The position numbers and the translations under genes were made by a program. From Planctomycetota bacterium (GTDB lineage: Bacteria; Planctomycetota; Planctomycetia; Pirellulales; Pirellulaceae): DNA of 29,870 nucleotides. Where the stretch lies: positions 1-29,870 of the forward strand of contig JAJDEH010000482.1 in NCBI GenBank assembly GCA_029259935.1, in the 5' to 3' direction. Within the stretch, counting starts at the first letter, position 1; every line of letters begins with the position of its first letter. Positions 1 to 8,008 of this stretch are shown piece by piece. The notes below the pieces were generated by a model. That model saw nothing but the letters and a program-made list of their open reading frames with translations. It ran no database searches and was not told the origin of the DNA.

Positions 1-2
1 GC

Positions 3-350
3 CAGCGAACCACGAAGACCTTCCAAGTCTCCGTCCGCGATCCCAAGCCGCCCGCGCCCCCCGTCGCCCGCGCCACCAAGCCCAAGTTTGACGTCGCCAA
101 AGCCACTATCTTGACCGCCGTGTTGCAACAGCGAGACGGTCGAAAAGTCGTCTGGCTGGACGAAAAGCCGACTGGAAAGCTGCACCGAGACCTGTTTATC
201 GGCGTCGAATTCAAAATCGGCAGCGTGGAGGGGATCATTCGCGAGATCGGAGCGAAGGACATGGTCTTTGAAAGCGACGGGCAGCGGCTAAGATTATCCA
301 AGGGAAAGAACCTGCTGGAAGCGGAACAGCTTTCCGCCGAAGGTTCCTAG
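3..350 (+). CDS. C-terminal part of an unrecognised protein (5' end outside window)
   Basis: The frame is open from the first bases of the window to a TAG at 348-350, so this is the last ~115 residues of a longer protein and not a short gene starting at the TTG at 111. The visible part opens with a polar stretch, then a Pro/Ala/Lys-rich linker (around residues 15-30 of the fragment). It ends in a compact, probably beta-rich domain of about 75 residues containing IGVEFKIGSVEGIIREIG and ending in EQLSAEGS. A proline-rich linker followed by a small beta domain would fit an envelope or secretion-related protein, but no catalytic motif or family signature is visible and I do not assign a function. 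It is followed by an AT-rich inverted repeat rather than by a closely spaced gene. Confidence 0.7.
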   Translation, partial: QRTTKTFQVSVRDPKPPAPPVARATKPKFDVAKATILTAVLQQRDGRKVVWLDEKPTGKLHRDLFIGVEFKIGSVEGIIREIGAKDMVFESDGQRLRLSKGKNLLEAEQLSAEGS

Positions 351-374
351 AGCGGCAGGGCCGCAACTAAATCT

Positions 375-507
375 GAAATCCGAATCTCGAAATCCGAAAC
401 AAATTCAAAATCTGAATACCCAATGTTCAAAAAGTAGAAGTTAGCCGTTTCTGTCCTTTGAGCATTTGAAATTCGAATTTGTTTCGAGATTCGGATTTCG
501 AATTTTT
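375..507. repeat. AT-rich inverted repeat of GAAATCCGAATCTCGAAA type
   Basis: The left arm (about 375-417) contains GAAATCCGAATCTCGAAA followed by TCCGAAACAAATTC. The right arm (about 465-507) reads as its reverse complement: GAATTTGTTTCGAGATTC followed by GGATTTCGAATTTTTT. The arms are imperfect because the left arm has an extra AATCCGAA unit, and they enclose about 50 bases. The right arm ends in a T-rich run, so on the plus strand the structure could also act as a terminator for the gene ending at 350. The low-complexity AATCCGAA wording resembles short dispersed repeats I associate with planctomycete intergenic regions, but that resemblance is from memory. Confidence 0.6.
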
Positions 508-572
508 TAACATGCTCGCACGCGCATTTTGTTTAAGACTCTAATGCCTTGCCCCGTCAGTTCTCGCTGTAG

Positions 573-1763
573 GTGCGTTCGCCAAAACGGGGATTGATGG
601 CCTCGGACCACGCTTTGGCGAGCGCAGCTACATCTTTCGCCACCTGTGGAACGTCGATGCCCCATCCGGAATTCAATCGCTTTGCGGTCAAAATGCAGCC
701 GCTGGCCGAGCGCGACAGCAAAAAGTTTATCGAAAAGGATTGCGTCCAGCCGAATACTCCGCCCCGGGCGCTTTCTGATGCGGGGCTGGAAATCCTTGAC
801 GAAACCACGCAGCGGATTCGTGCCGCGCGGCAAACCGAGCGTCCGGTGATGATTACCTTCGGCGCGCATGCAATCAAGAACGGACTGGGGACCGTGTTCC
901 GCCATTTGATCGAGCAAGGCTGGGTAACGCATCTGGCGACGAACGGCGCGGGAGTAATTCATGACTGGGAGTTTGCCTTTCAAGGCAAAAGCTGCGAAGA
1001 CGTGGGCCGCATGGTGGATGAAGGACGGTTCGGCAATTGGCAGGAAACAGGTTTCAATATCAACTTGGCGTTGAACGTGGGAGCCCATGAGGGTCGTGGA
1101 TACGGCGAGTCGGTCGGCGCGATGATCGACCAAGAAGGCCTGCAGATCCCCGCTGGCGAAGAACTCGAAGAAGTCGTCCACGACCATCTCAAAAGCGATC
1201 CAGAGAGGGCCGCGGCCGCGGCTGATCTGCTGTTCGTCATTCAGCGATTCGAATTGGCACCCGGTTGGTACTCGATTCCGCATCATTGGAAACAGTTCAG
1301 TATTCAAGCCAGCGCGTTCAAACACGGACTTCCGCTCACCGGTCATCCGATGATCGGCCACGACATCATTTATAATCATCCAATGAACCGGGGGGCTTGC
1401 CTGGGCCGCGCGGCACAACGAGATTTTCTGATTTTCGCGGAAAGCGTCAGCCGGCTGGAGGGAGGAGTTTATATCTCTATCGGTTCGGCGGTGATGAGTC
1501 CCATGATCTTCGAAAAATCGCTCTCGATCTCACAGAATCTTGCCTTGCAAGAAGGGCGGCGCATCGACAATCACTTCATCCTGGTCAACGACCTGGCCGA
1601 AAGCACTTGGGATTGGAGGCAAGGCGAGCCTCCGGAAGAAAACCCAGCTTACTACTTGAGATACAACAAGACATTCAGCCGCATGGGAGGAACGATGCGA
1701 TATCTGCAAGCGGACAATCGCGACTTTCTGTTGTCCCTCAGCCAACGGCTAGACAAGAAGTGA
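573..1763 (+). CDS. Conserved protein of unknown function, Rossmann-like appearance
   Basis: A full-length protein of up to 396 residues with no signal peptide or membrane segment. The central block is rich in Gly/Asn/His motifs: FGAHAIKNGLG, THLATNGAGVIHDWEFAFQG and a later GHDIIYNHP, then GGVYISIGSAVMSPMIFEKS near the C-terminus. The alternation of hydrophobic strands with Gly-rich turns suggests a Rossmann-type nucleotide- or sugar-binding enzyme. The NGAGxIHDxE block vaguely recalls deoxyhypusine-synthase-like proteins, but I cannot confirm that and give no function. The start is uncertain. GTG 573 directly follows an in-frame TAG, ATG 597 is possible, and ATG 657 has GTGGA upstream and begins at the part that looks conserved (MPHPEFNRFAVKM). 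A 303-residue antisense frame over it is a shadow. Confidence 0.8.
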   Translation: MRSPKRGLMASDHALASAATSFATCGTSMPHPEFNRFAVKMQPLAERDSKKFIEKDCVQPNTPPRALSDAGLEILDETTQRIRAARQTERPVMITFGAHAIKNGLGTVFRHLIEQGWVTHLATNGAGVIHDWEFAFQGKSCEDVGRMVDEGRFGNWQETGFNINLALNVGAHEGRGYGESVGAMIDQEGLQIPAGEELEEVVHDHLKSDPERAAAAADLLFVIQRFELAPGWYSIPHHWKQFSIQASAFKHGLPLTGHPMIGHDIIYNHPMNRGACLGRAAQRDFLIFAESVSRLEGGVYISIGSAVMSPMIFEKSLSISQNLALQEGRRIDNHFILVNDLAESTWDWRQGEPPEENPAYYLRYNKTFSRMGGTMRYLQADNRDFLLSLSQRLDKK

Positions 1764-2176
1764 AGTAGCGCCCCGTAAGGGAATTCCCGATGGCGCTGAT
1801 ATTTGTTGGAAATGGCGGTCTTTGGGCTTCAATTGGCGCATCAGCCTCGTCGCAACACGGTCAACTAGTAAAACTAGCAAAGCCCTAACGACACGCACAG
1901 TTTGAGTGATCGTTATAAACGGCGTTGGACGAATATTCAGACTAGTGCTGTTTTCAGAGAAGAATATTTCGGGGGTGACGGGCACCGGCACACGGCTCAA
2001 AATCCCAGCTCTGACAAGGCAGCACGCCGATCTGTTCGTGGCCGAGTCCGCTCGATCGCTTTTGTCGTGCGGCTCGAAATCGGCGAATTGAAACTCTCAC
2101 GCGCCCGCGAAACCGAGGCGAGTCACGCCCGTCTCGCGGGCTCATATCTCATGGCATAGCGGTTGGAGGAAACGGA
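1764..2176. other. 413-base intergenic region with two small hairpins
   Basis: No convincing gene is present; the frames here have no recognisable protein character. Just after the upstream stop codon lies an inverted repeat AGCGCC (1767-1772) / GGCGCT (1792-1797) enclosing the palindrome GGGAATTCCC (1779-1788). It is not followed by a T-run, so terminator function is doubtful. A second hairpin, GCCCGCGA (2103-2110) / TCGCGGGC (2134-2141), lies 36 bases before the next gene, in its presumed leader. I saw no good -35/-10 pair. The ribosome binding site GGAGGA (2165-2170) at the right edge belongs to the gene at 2177. Confidence 0.5.
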
Positions 2177-3568
2177 ATGACTCAGCCAACTTTCACACTA
2201 CGGAACGTGCTTGTTGCGTGTTCTTTTCTGCTTTTGGCATTCGCCAGTTCTTACACGCCCCAACAAGTTCAAGCTCAACGCCCCGCGTATCGATGCGGAT
2301 GCGACCGTCCTGGATGCCCCCACTGTCAAAGGCACCGGCAACGACTGCCGCCCGTTGTTGACTTACCGTCGGATTCCTCGGATTCCATGGATCCCAGCGA
2401 CCCCGATTCAGACGCGACGGACTCCGACGATTCTCCCGAATTCTCATCTCAGTTTGCTCCGGTCGCCAGCGCCACGGGTGGTGCGACCGGCGCGATGGGC
2501 TATACACCCAATATGATCGGTGACACCGTGGGCGGGGCTTGCGGCCTCATCCAGTTCAATGGCTCGACGCTGGGGATTGTCAATCATCCGACGTTCGGCT
2601 GCAGCCGTCAGAAAATTGCCGAGAACAACAGCCCCATGCCGCGCGACCGGGCCTATATTACTTATCAGCACTTTCACAACGCGATTCTCAACACCGTGAA
2701 CGAGGATGACGTCGCTCCGACGGTCAGCGACACGCAAGAAAACAACATTGACCGTTTCATCGTCGGTGTCGAAAAGACATTCATGGACGGCCTGCTTTCG
2801 GTTCAGGTGCAAGTGCCGATTGCGTTTCAGCTTAGCAACACCATGTTCATGAACTTCGGCAATCCCATCGGCACCGCCCAGGCACCGGGCGATCAGGAGT
2901 GGATGTTTGGCAACCTGACGGTTGCCGTGAAAGCTCTACTGGCCTCCGACCCATGCACTGGCTTTTCCTTGTCGGGCGGGGTCATGGTGGAGACTCCCAC
3001 CGCCAAAAATGTAAACATGCACGCCATTGATGACCCCGGCGGGCCGACGATCGACTTTCGCATTCGTTACGAAAACGAGTCGGTCTTCATCGCGCCCTTC
3101 CTGGGTTTTGTCTATCAGCCCAATGAGCGCTTCTTTCTGCATGGATTCAGTCAAATTGACTTCGATGCCCACAACAGCGATTTGCACTTCCTGGACATCA
3201 CGGCCGCCACGCTGGACCAATTTGAATTCAAAGCGCAAACCTTGCTACGAATGGATTTGGGTGCCGGATACTGGATTTATCGGAATCCATGTGCGCGTCG
3301 TGTCACGGGTGTTTCGTTGCTTGCCGAGTGTCACTACTCGACAACCATCAGCGATGCCGACCTGTTCACAATCACCCCCACGGGCGGTTCCGTGATCACA
3401 CTTGGCAACGCGTCGAATCGCGTCGACATCGTCAATATGACGTTCGGCTCGACTTTGGAATACGGACGAGCCGGTACGCTGACCGGAGCCGTGGTTTTGC
3501 CGGTCTCTTATGGAGACAGCAAACCGTTCGATGCCGAATACGTTGTTCAGTTGAACATGATGAGATAG
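2177..3568 (+). CDS. Secreted outer-membrane beta-barrel-type protein
   Basis: A 463-residue protein starting at an ATG with GGAGGA six bases upstream. It has a clear N-terminal signal peptide (hydrophobic VLVACSFLLLAFASS around residues 11-25, likely cleaved near VQAQ). A Cys/His-rich patch follows (CGCDRPGCPHCQRHRQR, about residues 40-56), then a Ser/Asp-rich acidic linker (about 65-90). The rest is Gly/aromatic-rich with alternating strands and ends in a short VVQLNMMR-type strand, as expected of a barrel or porin-like surface protein. Phrases such as VGVEKTFMDGLLSVQVQVPI and FGNLTVAVKALL are typical of planctomycete transporter-like outer-membrane proteins, as I recall them. The role (diffusion channel or surface structure) is inferred only. 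The next gene is convergent (mnmE), 43 bases away. Confidence 0.8.
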   Translation: MTQPTFTLRNVLVACSFLLLAFASSYTPQQVQAQRPAYRCGCDRPGCPHCQRHRQRLPPVVDLPSDSSDSMDPSDPDSDATDSDDSPEFSSQFAPVASATGGATGAMGYTPNMIGDTVGGACGLIQFNGSTLGIVNHPTFGCSRQKIAENNSPMPRDRAYITYQHFHNAILNTVNEDDVAPTVSDTQENNIDRFIVGVEKTFMDGLLSVQVQVPIAFQLSNTMFMNFGNPIGTAQAPGDQEWMFGNLTVAVKALLASDPCTGFSLSGGVMVETPTAKNVNMHAIDDPGGPTIDFRIRYENESVFIAPFLGFVYQPNERFFLHGFSQIDFDAHNSDLHFLDITAATLDQFEFKAQTLLRMDLGAGYWIYRNPCARRVTGVSLLAECHYSTTISDADLFTITPTGGSVITLGNASNRVDIVNMTFGSTLEYGRAGTLTGAVVLPVSYGDSKPFDAEYVVQLNMMR

Positions 3569-3611
3569 CGAGGGTGCGGTCGCAGGTAGCGATTCAGCAG
3601 AGGCGGAGCGA

Positions 3612-4982
3612 CTATTTTCCGATACAGAATCGGCTGAACACGCGGTCTAGGACGTCGTCGGTGTACACCGTTCCGACGACCTGGCCCAAGTGTTCCAGGC
3701 TCGATCGCAACTCGGCCGCAACTAGTTCTTCTCCGAGCTGATTCATGGCCGCCTCGACGGCGCTTTCGAGATTCTCGCACGCGGTTCGCAAACACTCGCG
3801 ACAACGGGCCGACGTTAGAGAGACCGATGCCGGACTCCGCGTCGCGGTGGCCAGCAGGCGGTCACGCATGGCATCACGAAGTTGCTCCAGCCCGTGGCCA
3901 TCAACACTGCTCGTGGCTACCGCCGAGGCTCGGAAATCCGTGGCTCGCGGGGCGTCGCATTTCGTGAGTACGAAAATCCGGTCGATGTCGTTCGTCGCGG
4001 CGATTTGAGTTCGCTCCCATTCGTTGAGAGGTCGCGTCGCGTCCAGGCAAAACAATTGCAAATGGGCCTGCCGCGATTGTTCTTGAGTCACGGTTTGAGC
4101 GGACTTCTCTAGATCGCCATCCGGAAATCCTTGGACGCCCGCTGTATCAACGAGCAAGCAGGGCAGTTTGTGAATTTCCACGGGACGGCTGACATAATCG
4201 CGAGTCGTCCCGGCAAGATCCGAAACAATGGCCGTGTTGGATTCCGCCAGAGCGTTAAGCAAACTGCTCTTGCCGACATTCGGCGCGCCCATCAGAACAA
4301 CTCGAAAATAGTCCGTGCTTTCGCTTCGCTGGCGCATGGTCCATTCGATGTGGCGGCATTTCGCTAAAGTTGCCTGCAATTGGCTTGTCAAATACTCGAC
4401 CGTGATGAATTCGATATCCTCATCCACGAAGTCCAAGCCGGCTTCCAAATGAGACAACAGGTCCAACAGATCCTCGCGCAGTTCGTTTAGCGGGGTTCGC
4501 AGTCCGCCAGCCAATTGCCCCAGCGCGACGTCCAGATCCGATTGCGTTTGCGCATCGATTACGCCAAGCACCGCCTCGGCCTGAGTTAAATCCAACCGGC
4601 CGGCCAGGAACGCACGCATGGTGAATTCGCCCGCTTCGGCCAATCTTGCTCCCGCTCGGCACAGCGCCTCGACGATGGTATCGAGTATCGGAGCCGAACC
4701 GATCGTGTGGATTTCGGCGCTCGGCTGGCGAGTGTAGCTGCGGGCCGTGGGCCAAAGGTAGACATCGCCTGGCACGCTAGGAAAAGGAGCCGGCATGCGG
4801 ATATCACCGGCCACGACCGTGGGGAGATTGTGATCGGAAAGGTTGCCCTCGCGGCACTGAAAAATTCGGGAGAGAACATCAACGGTTTGGGGGCCGCTGA
4901 TCCGCACAATCCCTCGCAAACCGCTTCCCCACGCCGATGCCACGGCGCTGATCGTATCGTCAAGGGAAAGGTGGGAGTGCAT
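3612..4982 (-). CDS. mnmE: tRNA uridine-5-carboxymethylaminomethyl modification GTPase MnmE
   Basis: A 456-residue protein of the usual MnmE length. With MnmG, this family installs the cmnm5 group on the wobble uridine of certain tRNAs, using formyl-THF-type chemistry and GTP hydrolysis. The N-terminal folate-binding domain begins LDDTISAVASAWGSGLRGIVRISG. The helical middle is interrupted by a G domain with G1 GAPNVGKSS (232-240), G2 GTTRD (258-262), G3 DTAG (279-282) and G4 TKCD (340-343; Thr replaces the usual Asn). The C-terminus is FCIGK, with the family's conserved catalytic-type Cys at 453. No Shine-Dalgarno sequence is obvious before the ATG. The partner mnmG is not in the window. A small membrane-protein gene lies 110 bases upstream on the same strand. 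Confidence 0.97.
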   Translation of the reverse strand: MHSHLSLDDTISAVASAWGSGLRGIVRISGPQTVDVLSRIFQCREGNLSDHNLPTVVAGDIRMPAPFPSVPGDVYLWPTARSYTRQPSAEIHTIGSAPILDTIVEALCRAGARLAEAGEFTMRAFLAGRLDLTQAEAVLGVIDAQTQSDLDVALGQLAGGLRTPLNELREDLLDLLSHLEAGLDFVDEDIEFITVEYLTSQLQATLAKCRHIEWTMRQRSESTDYFRVVLMGAPNVGKSSLLNALAESNTAIVSDLAGTTRDYVSRPVEIHKLPCLLVDTAGVQGFPDGDLEKSAQTVTQEQSRQAHLQLFCLDATRPLNEWERTQIAATNDIDRIFVLTKCDAPRATDFRASAVATSSVDGHGLEQLRDAMRDRLLATATRSPASVSLTSARCRECLRTACENLESAVEAAMNQLGEELVAAELRSSLEHLGQVVGTVYTDDVLDRVFSRFCIGK

Positions 4983-5092
4983 CGAAATTCAAGACGAATC
5001 AGAGTCACGTCGCCAAGGGGAAGTTTGAGGCGGCGAAGCAGTTTTGAGATTTCTACTGCCTTCGATCCTATCATGAATGCGGTCGATTGAAA

Positions 5093-5407
5093 TCAGCGAG
5101 AAGATGAGGAAGCCGACCGGCGTGTCGGCGGCATGCGGTCCGAGAAGGCAACCAGAGCGCCAAAAGACACCAGCACTTGCAGACACCCGACGACAAGAGG
5201 ATGAACGCGGGATGCCGCTAGAATTGTGAGCGGTGGTTCCTGGATCTGGGGTTTCATTTTTTGCCATCCCTTGGTGGTCTGGCGCCAATCAGTCGGGGTG
5301 GCTTCATGCGCCGGCGACTCGCCGTCCGCCGCCAGGAAAACATCGGAAGTCGCACCAACCCACAAAACCAGCGCGATCAGGAACAGCGATGGAAAAAACC
5401 AATGCAA
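5093..5407 (-). CDS. Small membrane protein of unknown function
   Basis: A 104-residue protein starting at TTG 5407, with AGGA about ten bases upstream. Two hydrophobic segments are visible: an N-terminal signal-like stretch (FFPSLFLIALVLWVGATSDVFLA, residues 4-26) and a second helix (VHPLVVGCLQVLVSFGALVAF, about 68-88). Between them lies a soluble loop containing DWRQTTKGWQKM. Short TWRRTxxGWE-like phrases next to a membrane helix are, in my recollection, common in small planctomycete membrane proteins, which supports it being a real gene. It lies upstream of mnmE in the same direction with a 110-base gap, so co-transcription is possible. The Ser/Arg-rich tail (RRSASSSSR) ends the protein. 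The TTG start and lack of a named family keep confidence moderate. Confidence 0.6.
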   Translation of the reverse strand: MHWFFPSLFLIALVLWVGATSDVFLAADGESPAHEATPTDWRQTTKGWQKMKPQIQEPPLTILAASRVHPLVVGCLQVLVSFGALVAFSDRMPPTRRSASSSSR

Positions 5408-5767
5408 TGTACTTATGTCCTATACAGGTGGCATGAAACCAAACAGAGCGTTTCATCCAGATGGTTGCAGTACCTGTGCCGGGATGAGGCGGATCGGCCC
5501 ACTCGCCGCCGCAAGTTCCGGCGGGCCGCTGATTTAGGACGCGTGCCAGCCCATTGTTGCCAGGAAAGGACAAGAGGCAAACTGGCAACGTGGGCCTGAC
5601 CGTCGATGAATCCGGGAAACATCCGCGTTCTGATTTGGCGCGACACCAGGCGTGTCCTAGGCTTCCATAGGACCAATGTCCGTTTGGGCAGATCGTGGGT
5701 GGGGCGTGCGCCAGATCGGCGATTCCAATCACGGTTTCAAATCGCTTAACAGAGAGGTTTCACTGCC
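5408..5767. other. 360-base intergenic region, no gene recognised
   Basis: This separates a minus-strand and a plus-strand gene, so promoters in both directions are expected, but no convincing -35/-10 pair was seen. The frames crossing it have no protein-like composition. A small perfect inverted repeat GTCCTA (5654-5659) / TAGGAC (5668-5673) with an 8-base loop is present. GAGAGG (5752-5757) is the likely ribosome binding site of the gene at 5768. Confidence 0.45.
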
Positions 5768-6685
5768 ATGAGCAGCGCGGATGCCAAGTTTGACCTTAAC
5801 AAGATCCTGGCCGGCGCTCAGCTTCCTGCGCTACCCCAAAGTGCAATCCGACTTTTGGAGCTCTCGCAGGACCCCGAAAATGGACCGCCGGAATTTACCG
5901 TGCCGATCGAGTCCGACCCGGGACTGACCGGCCAAGTGCTGAAGTTCGTCAACTCCTCGTATTTTGGATTCTCACGAGAGATTTCCAGCGTCAACTTGGC
6001 GATTACGTTGGTTGGCATCCGTACGATCAAGAATTTTGCTCTGTGGAGCGCCGTTTTCAGCCTGATGCCGAATCCAAAGTGTGGGCCATTCGATCTGCGC
6101 AGTCTGTGGCAGGATTCGCTTCGACGGGGCCTGTTCAGCCGGGCCGTGGGCAAGGCCATCAAGCTTCCCGAGGCCGAAGATCTTTTTGCCGCGGCCCTGC
6201 TGCAAGATATGGCCATTCCACTGTTGGCGAAAGAACTGCCGGAACACTACCTTGAAATGTTTGGGGCTCGCGAGTCGGGCCGCGTGCGGCTCTCCGACTT
6301 GGAGGATCAGCAGTTCGGTTGGAACCACGCTCAGGCGGCTGGAATCATGGCGCGCGGTTGGAGCCTGCCAGAAACGTTTTCAACGTTTCTCGAGACGCAT
6401 ACTCGGTACGACGAACTCGCCGCCAGCCCGGACGCGAAAATGGGACAGGTTGTCGTCGCCTTGTCGGCAATGCTTCCCTCTTGCCAAGATCCGACTTGGG
6501 TGGATCGCAACTTGCTGGTCTCCAATTTCGAAAGCATCCCGGGCACCGAGTCGTCCGACTTGCGGGATCTATTGCACGAAGTTGACCAACAATATGAAGA
6601 GATCGCGCCGGTGCTGAAGCTGACGGTACTTGACAAGACGTTGATTCACTGCCTGGACGAAGCCCAGGAATCCGCCGTGCGCTAG
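5768..6685 (+). CDS. HDOD domain protein
   Basis: A 305-residue cytoplasmic protein with an HDOD domain over most of its length. This is a degenerate HD-like fold found in signalling proteins of two-component and cyclic-di-GMP networks. The opening LPALPQSAIRLLELSQDPENG (residues 18-38), the PIESDPGLTGQVLKFVNSSYFGF block (46-68) and VNLAITLVGIRTIKNFAL (75-92) follow the family pattern. The conserved helices continue through RSLWQDSLRRGLFSRAVG and EDLFAAALLQDMAIPLL. There is no attached receiver, GGDEF or EAL domain, so this is a stand-alone HDOD protein and its input is unknown. GAGAGG lies ten bases before the ATG. It has no close co-directional neighbour, because the OsmC gene follows after about 110 bases. 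Confidence 0.9.
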   Translation: MSSADAKFDLNKILAGAQLPALPQSAIRLLELSQDPENGPPEFTVPIESDPGLTGQVLKFVNSSYFGFSREISSVNLAITLVGIRTIKNFALWSAVFSLMPNPKCGPFDLRSLWQDSLRRGLFSRAVGKAIKLPEAEDLFAAALLQDMAIPLLAKELPEHYLEMFGARESGRVRLSDLEDQQFGWNHAQAAGIMARGWSLPETFSTFLETHTRYDELAASPDAKMGQVVVALSAMLPSCQDPTWVDRNLLVSNFESIPGTESSDLRDLLHEVDQQYEEIAPVLKLTVLDKTLIHCLDEAQESAVR

Positions 6686-6797
6686 GCCTTCACGCTCCTG
6701 TCAAAGCTAGTGCACACGGTAGGCTCAAGGGGTTCTCTCACCGAACCCGTTGACGATACAATCGGTGTTCACAAGCCAAGAACCTAGGAGCTTCGAT

Positions 6798-7304
6798 GTG
6801 AATGCCGATCAGCTACGTGAACTGCAAGCGCCCCTCAAACAAAAATACAAAGACGATCCCGAATCCGCTCGGCAATCGTTGAAGGCCGTCGCCTCTTTGA
6901 AGACCGGCGGAGTAACATGCGCGGTAGATACGTTTTCGGGCAGCGTGACGGCCGGACTGCACCCAGCCACGGGTGGCGATGGTTCGCTGGCCTGTTCTGG
7001 AGACATGCTGCTTGAGGCGCTGGTCGGATGTGCCGGCGTAACCTTGCGGGCCGTTTCCACGGCACTACAAATTCCAGTCAACGACGGCACGATCACGGCT
7101 CAAGGTGACCTCGATTTCCGAGGGACGTTGGGCGTCAGCAAGGAAACGCCCGTCGGCCTCACCAACATTCGCGTGCACTTCGCCCTGGATACGGAAGCAT
7201 CGGACGAGCAAATTGGTAAGCTGCTCAAGTTGACCGAACGTTACTGCGTCGTTTATCAAACTCTGGCTTCCGCCACGGATGTCTCGACAAGCTGGCAGTC
7301 GTAG
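6798..7304 (+). CDS. OsmC family protein (peroxiredoxin-like)
   Basis: An OsmC/Ohr-superfamily protein; family members reduce organic hydroperoxides or are related redox proteins. The two family cysteines are visible: one in LLEALVGCAGVTLRAVS and one in LTERYCVVYQTL. The frame opens at TTG 6750, but GTG 6798 is preferred. It has AGGAG (6786-6790) seven bases upstream and gives the start MNADQLRELQAPLKQKYKDD, the natural beginning for this subgroup, with a length of 168 residues. The stretch 6750-6797 then reads as leader. The protein lacks a signal peptide, so it should be cytoplasmic. It converges on the DCC-family gene, and the two stop codons are only 11 bases apart. Both are thiol-based, but opposite orientation argues against one operon. 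Confidence 0.88.
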   Translation: MNADQLRELQAPLKQKYKDDPESARQSLKAVASLKTGGVTCAVDTFSGSVTAGLHPATGGDGSLACSGDMLLEALVGCAGVTLRAVSTALQIPVNDGTITAQGDLDFRGTLGVSKETPVGLTNIRVHFALDTEASDEQIGKLLKLTERYCVVYQTLASATDVSTSWQS

Positions 7305-7315
7305 ATTCGGGTGGA

Positions 7316-7738
7316 TTATCGAAAGTGAATACTGCAAGTGCCTTCGCACTCGGTGGTCTTTCCGAATCGATAACGCCGCTTGGCGAACTGCCGGTACAGC
7401 CATTGCCAGAGCGGCAGCGAAAACGGAATGTGGAGCAGCGGTGCCAGTGGCCACAGCCGAGGGATCATGCGGGTTAGCCGCTGAAAGGCGGCCGCGCCGG
7501 CGAATCGCTGTTGGTCCGGGTTCAATAGATACATCTCGCGCATCAAATCATCGTGCGTGAGATCAGGGCAAAGTTCACTAACCGCCGGGTCGTGGAGCGA
7601 AAGGAAGGAAAGCTTCTGACGGCGGTCCCACCGCGCCAGACGTTGGACTTGGGCGGTACAAAAGCGGCAATCGCCATCGTAGATTACCACCGCCGTGCCC
7701 GGTCGATCTTCGGGAGTTGGTAGTTGCACGGTTATCAT
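7316..7738 (-). CDS. DCC-family thiol-disulfide oxidoreductase-like protein (DUF393)
   Basis: A 140-residue protein of the DCC family, named for a conserved D-x-x-C-x-x-C type N-terminal motif. Here VVIYDGDCRFCTAQVQRL carries the CRFC pair, followed by LSFLSLHDP and the typical ALQRL-like segment (here AFQRLTRMIPRLWPL). The family is thioredoxin-like and may act in disulfide exchange, but substrates are generally unknown. The start at 7738 (MITVQLPTPEDRPG) is chosen over the ATG at 7750 because GGAG ends six bases before it. The C-terminal part is basic and hydrophobic (LLHIPFSLPLWQWLYRQFAKRRYRFG), suggesting membrane contact. It faces the OsmC gene. Confidence 0.88.
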   Translation of the reverse strand: MITVQLPTPEDRPGTAVVIYDGDCRFCTAQVQRLARWDRRQKLSFLSLHDPAVSELCPDLTHDDLMREMYLLNPDQQRFAGAAAFQRLTRMIPRLWPLAPLLHIPFSLPLWQWLYRQFAKRRYRFGKTTECEGTCSIHFR

Positions 7739-7937
7739 TGGGCTCTCCATGAAGATCTAACCGAAAACACCAACGCATCTTAACGTCAAGTGTCGATGAG
7801 AGTTATGGCTTGGAAAAACCGTTTTTGCGGGCAACGGAACCGACCCGCCAGGCCGTTCGTCTTAGGAATATAGCCCGGGTGATTGTCGGGCCCCAGAAAA
7901 TGCGGGGAAAAGGGCAGCGTTTTTTTTGCCTAAACCC

Positions 7938-7943
7938 TATAAT
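7938..7943 (+). promoter_or_regulatory. Possible -10 element TATAAT
   Basis: A perfect TATAAT sits 65 bases before the ATG at 8009, just after a T-rich run (7921-7927). The hexamer 17 bases upstream (CAGCGT, 7915-7920) is a poor -35 match, so this is a candidate only. It would give a leader of roughly 58 bases for the coiled-coil membrane protein. Confidence 0.3.
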
Positions 7944-8008
7944 ACCGAGTAGTTTGTGGCGAATTACTCCTTAGCCAAAATTCCAAACATTCCACAGGAA
8001 ACGCTCCA

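Noticed and set aside
507..1418. 303-residue antisense frame over the gene at 573-1763
   Set aside because: Its composition is that of a shadow frame; the plus-strand frame has coherent motifs and family-like sequence.
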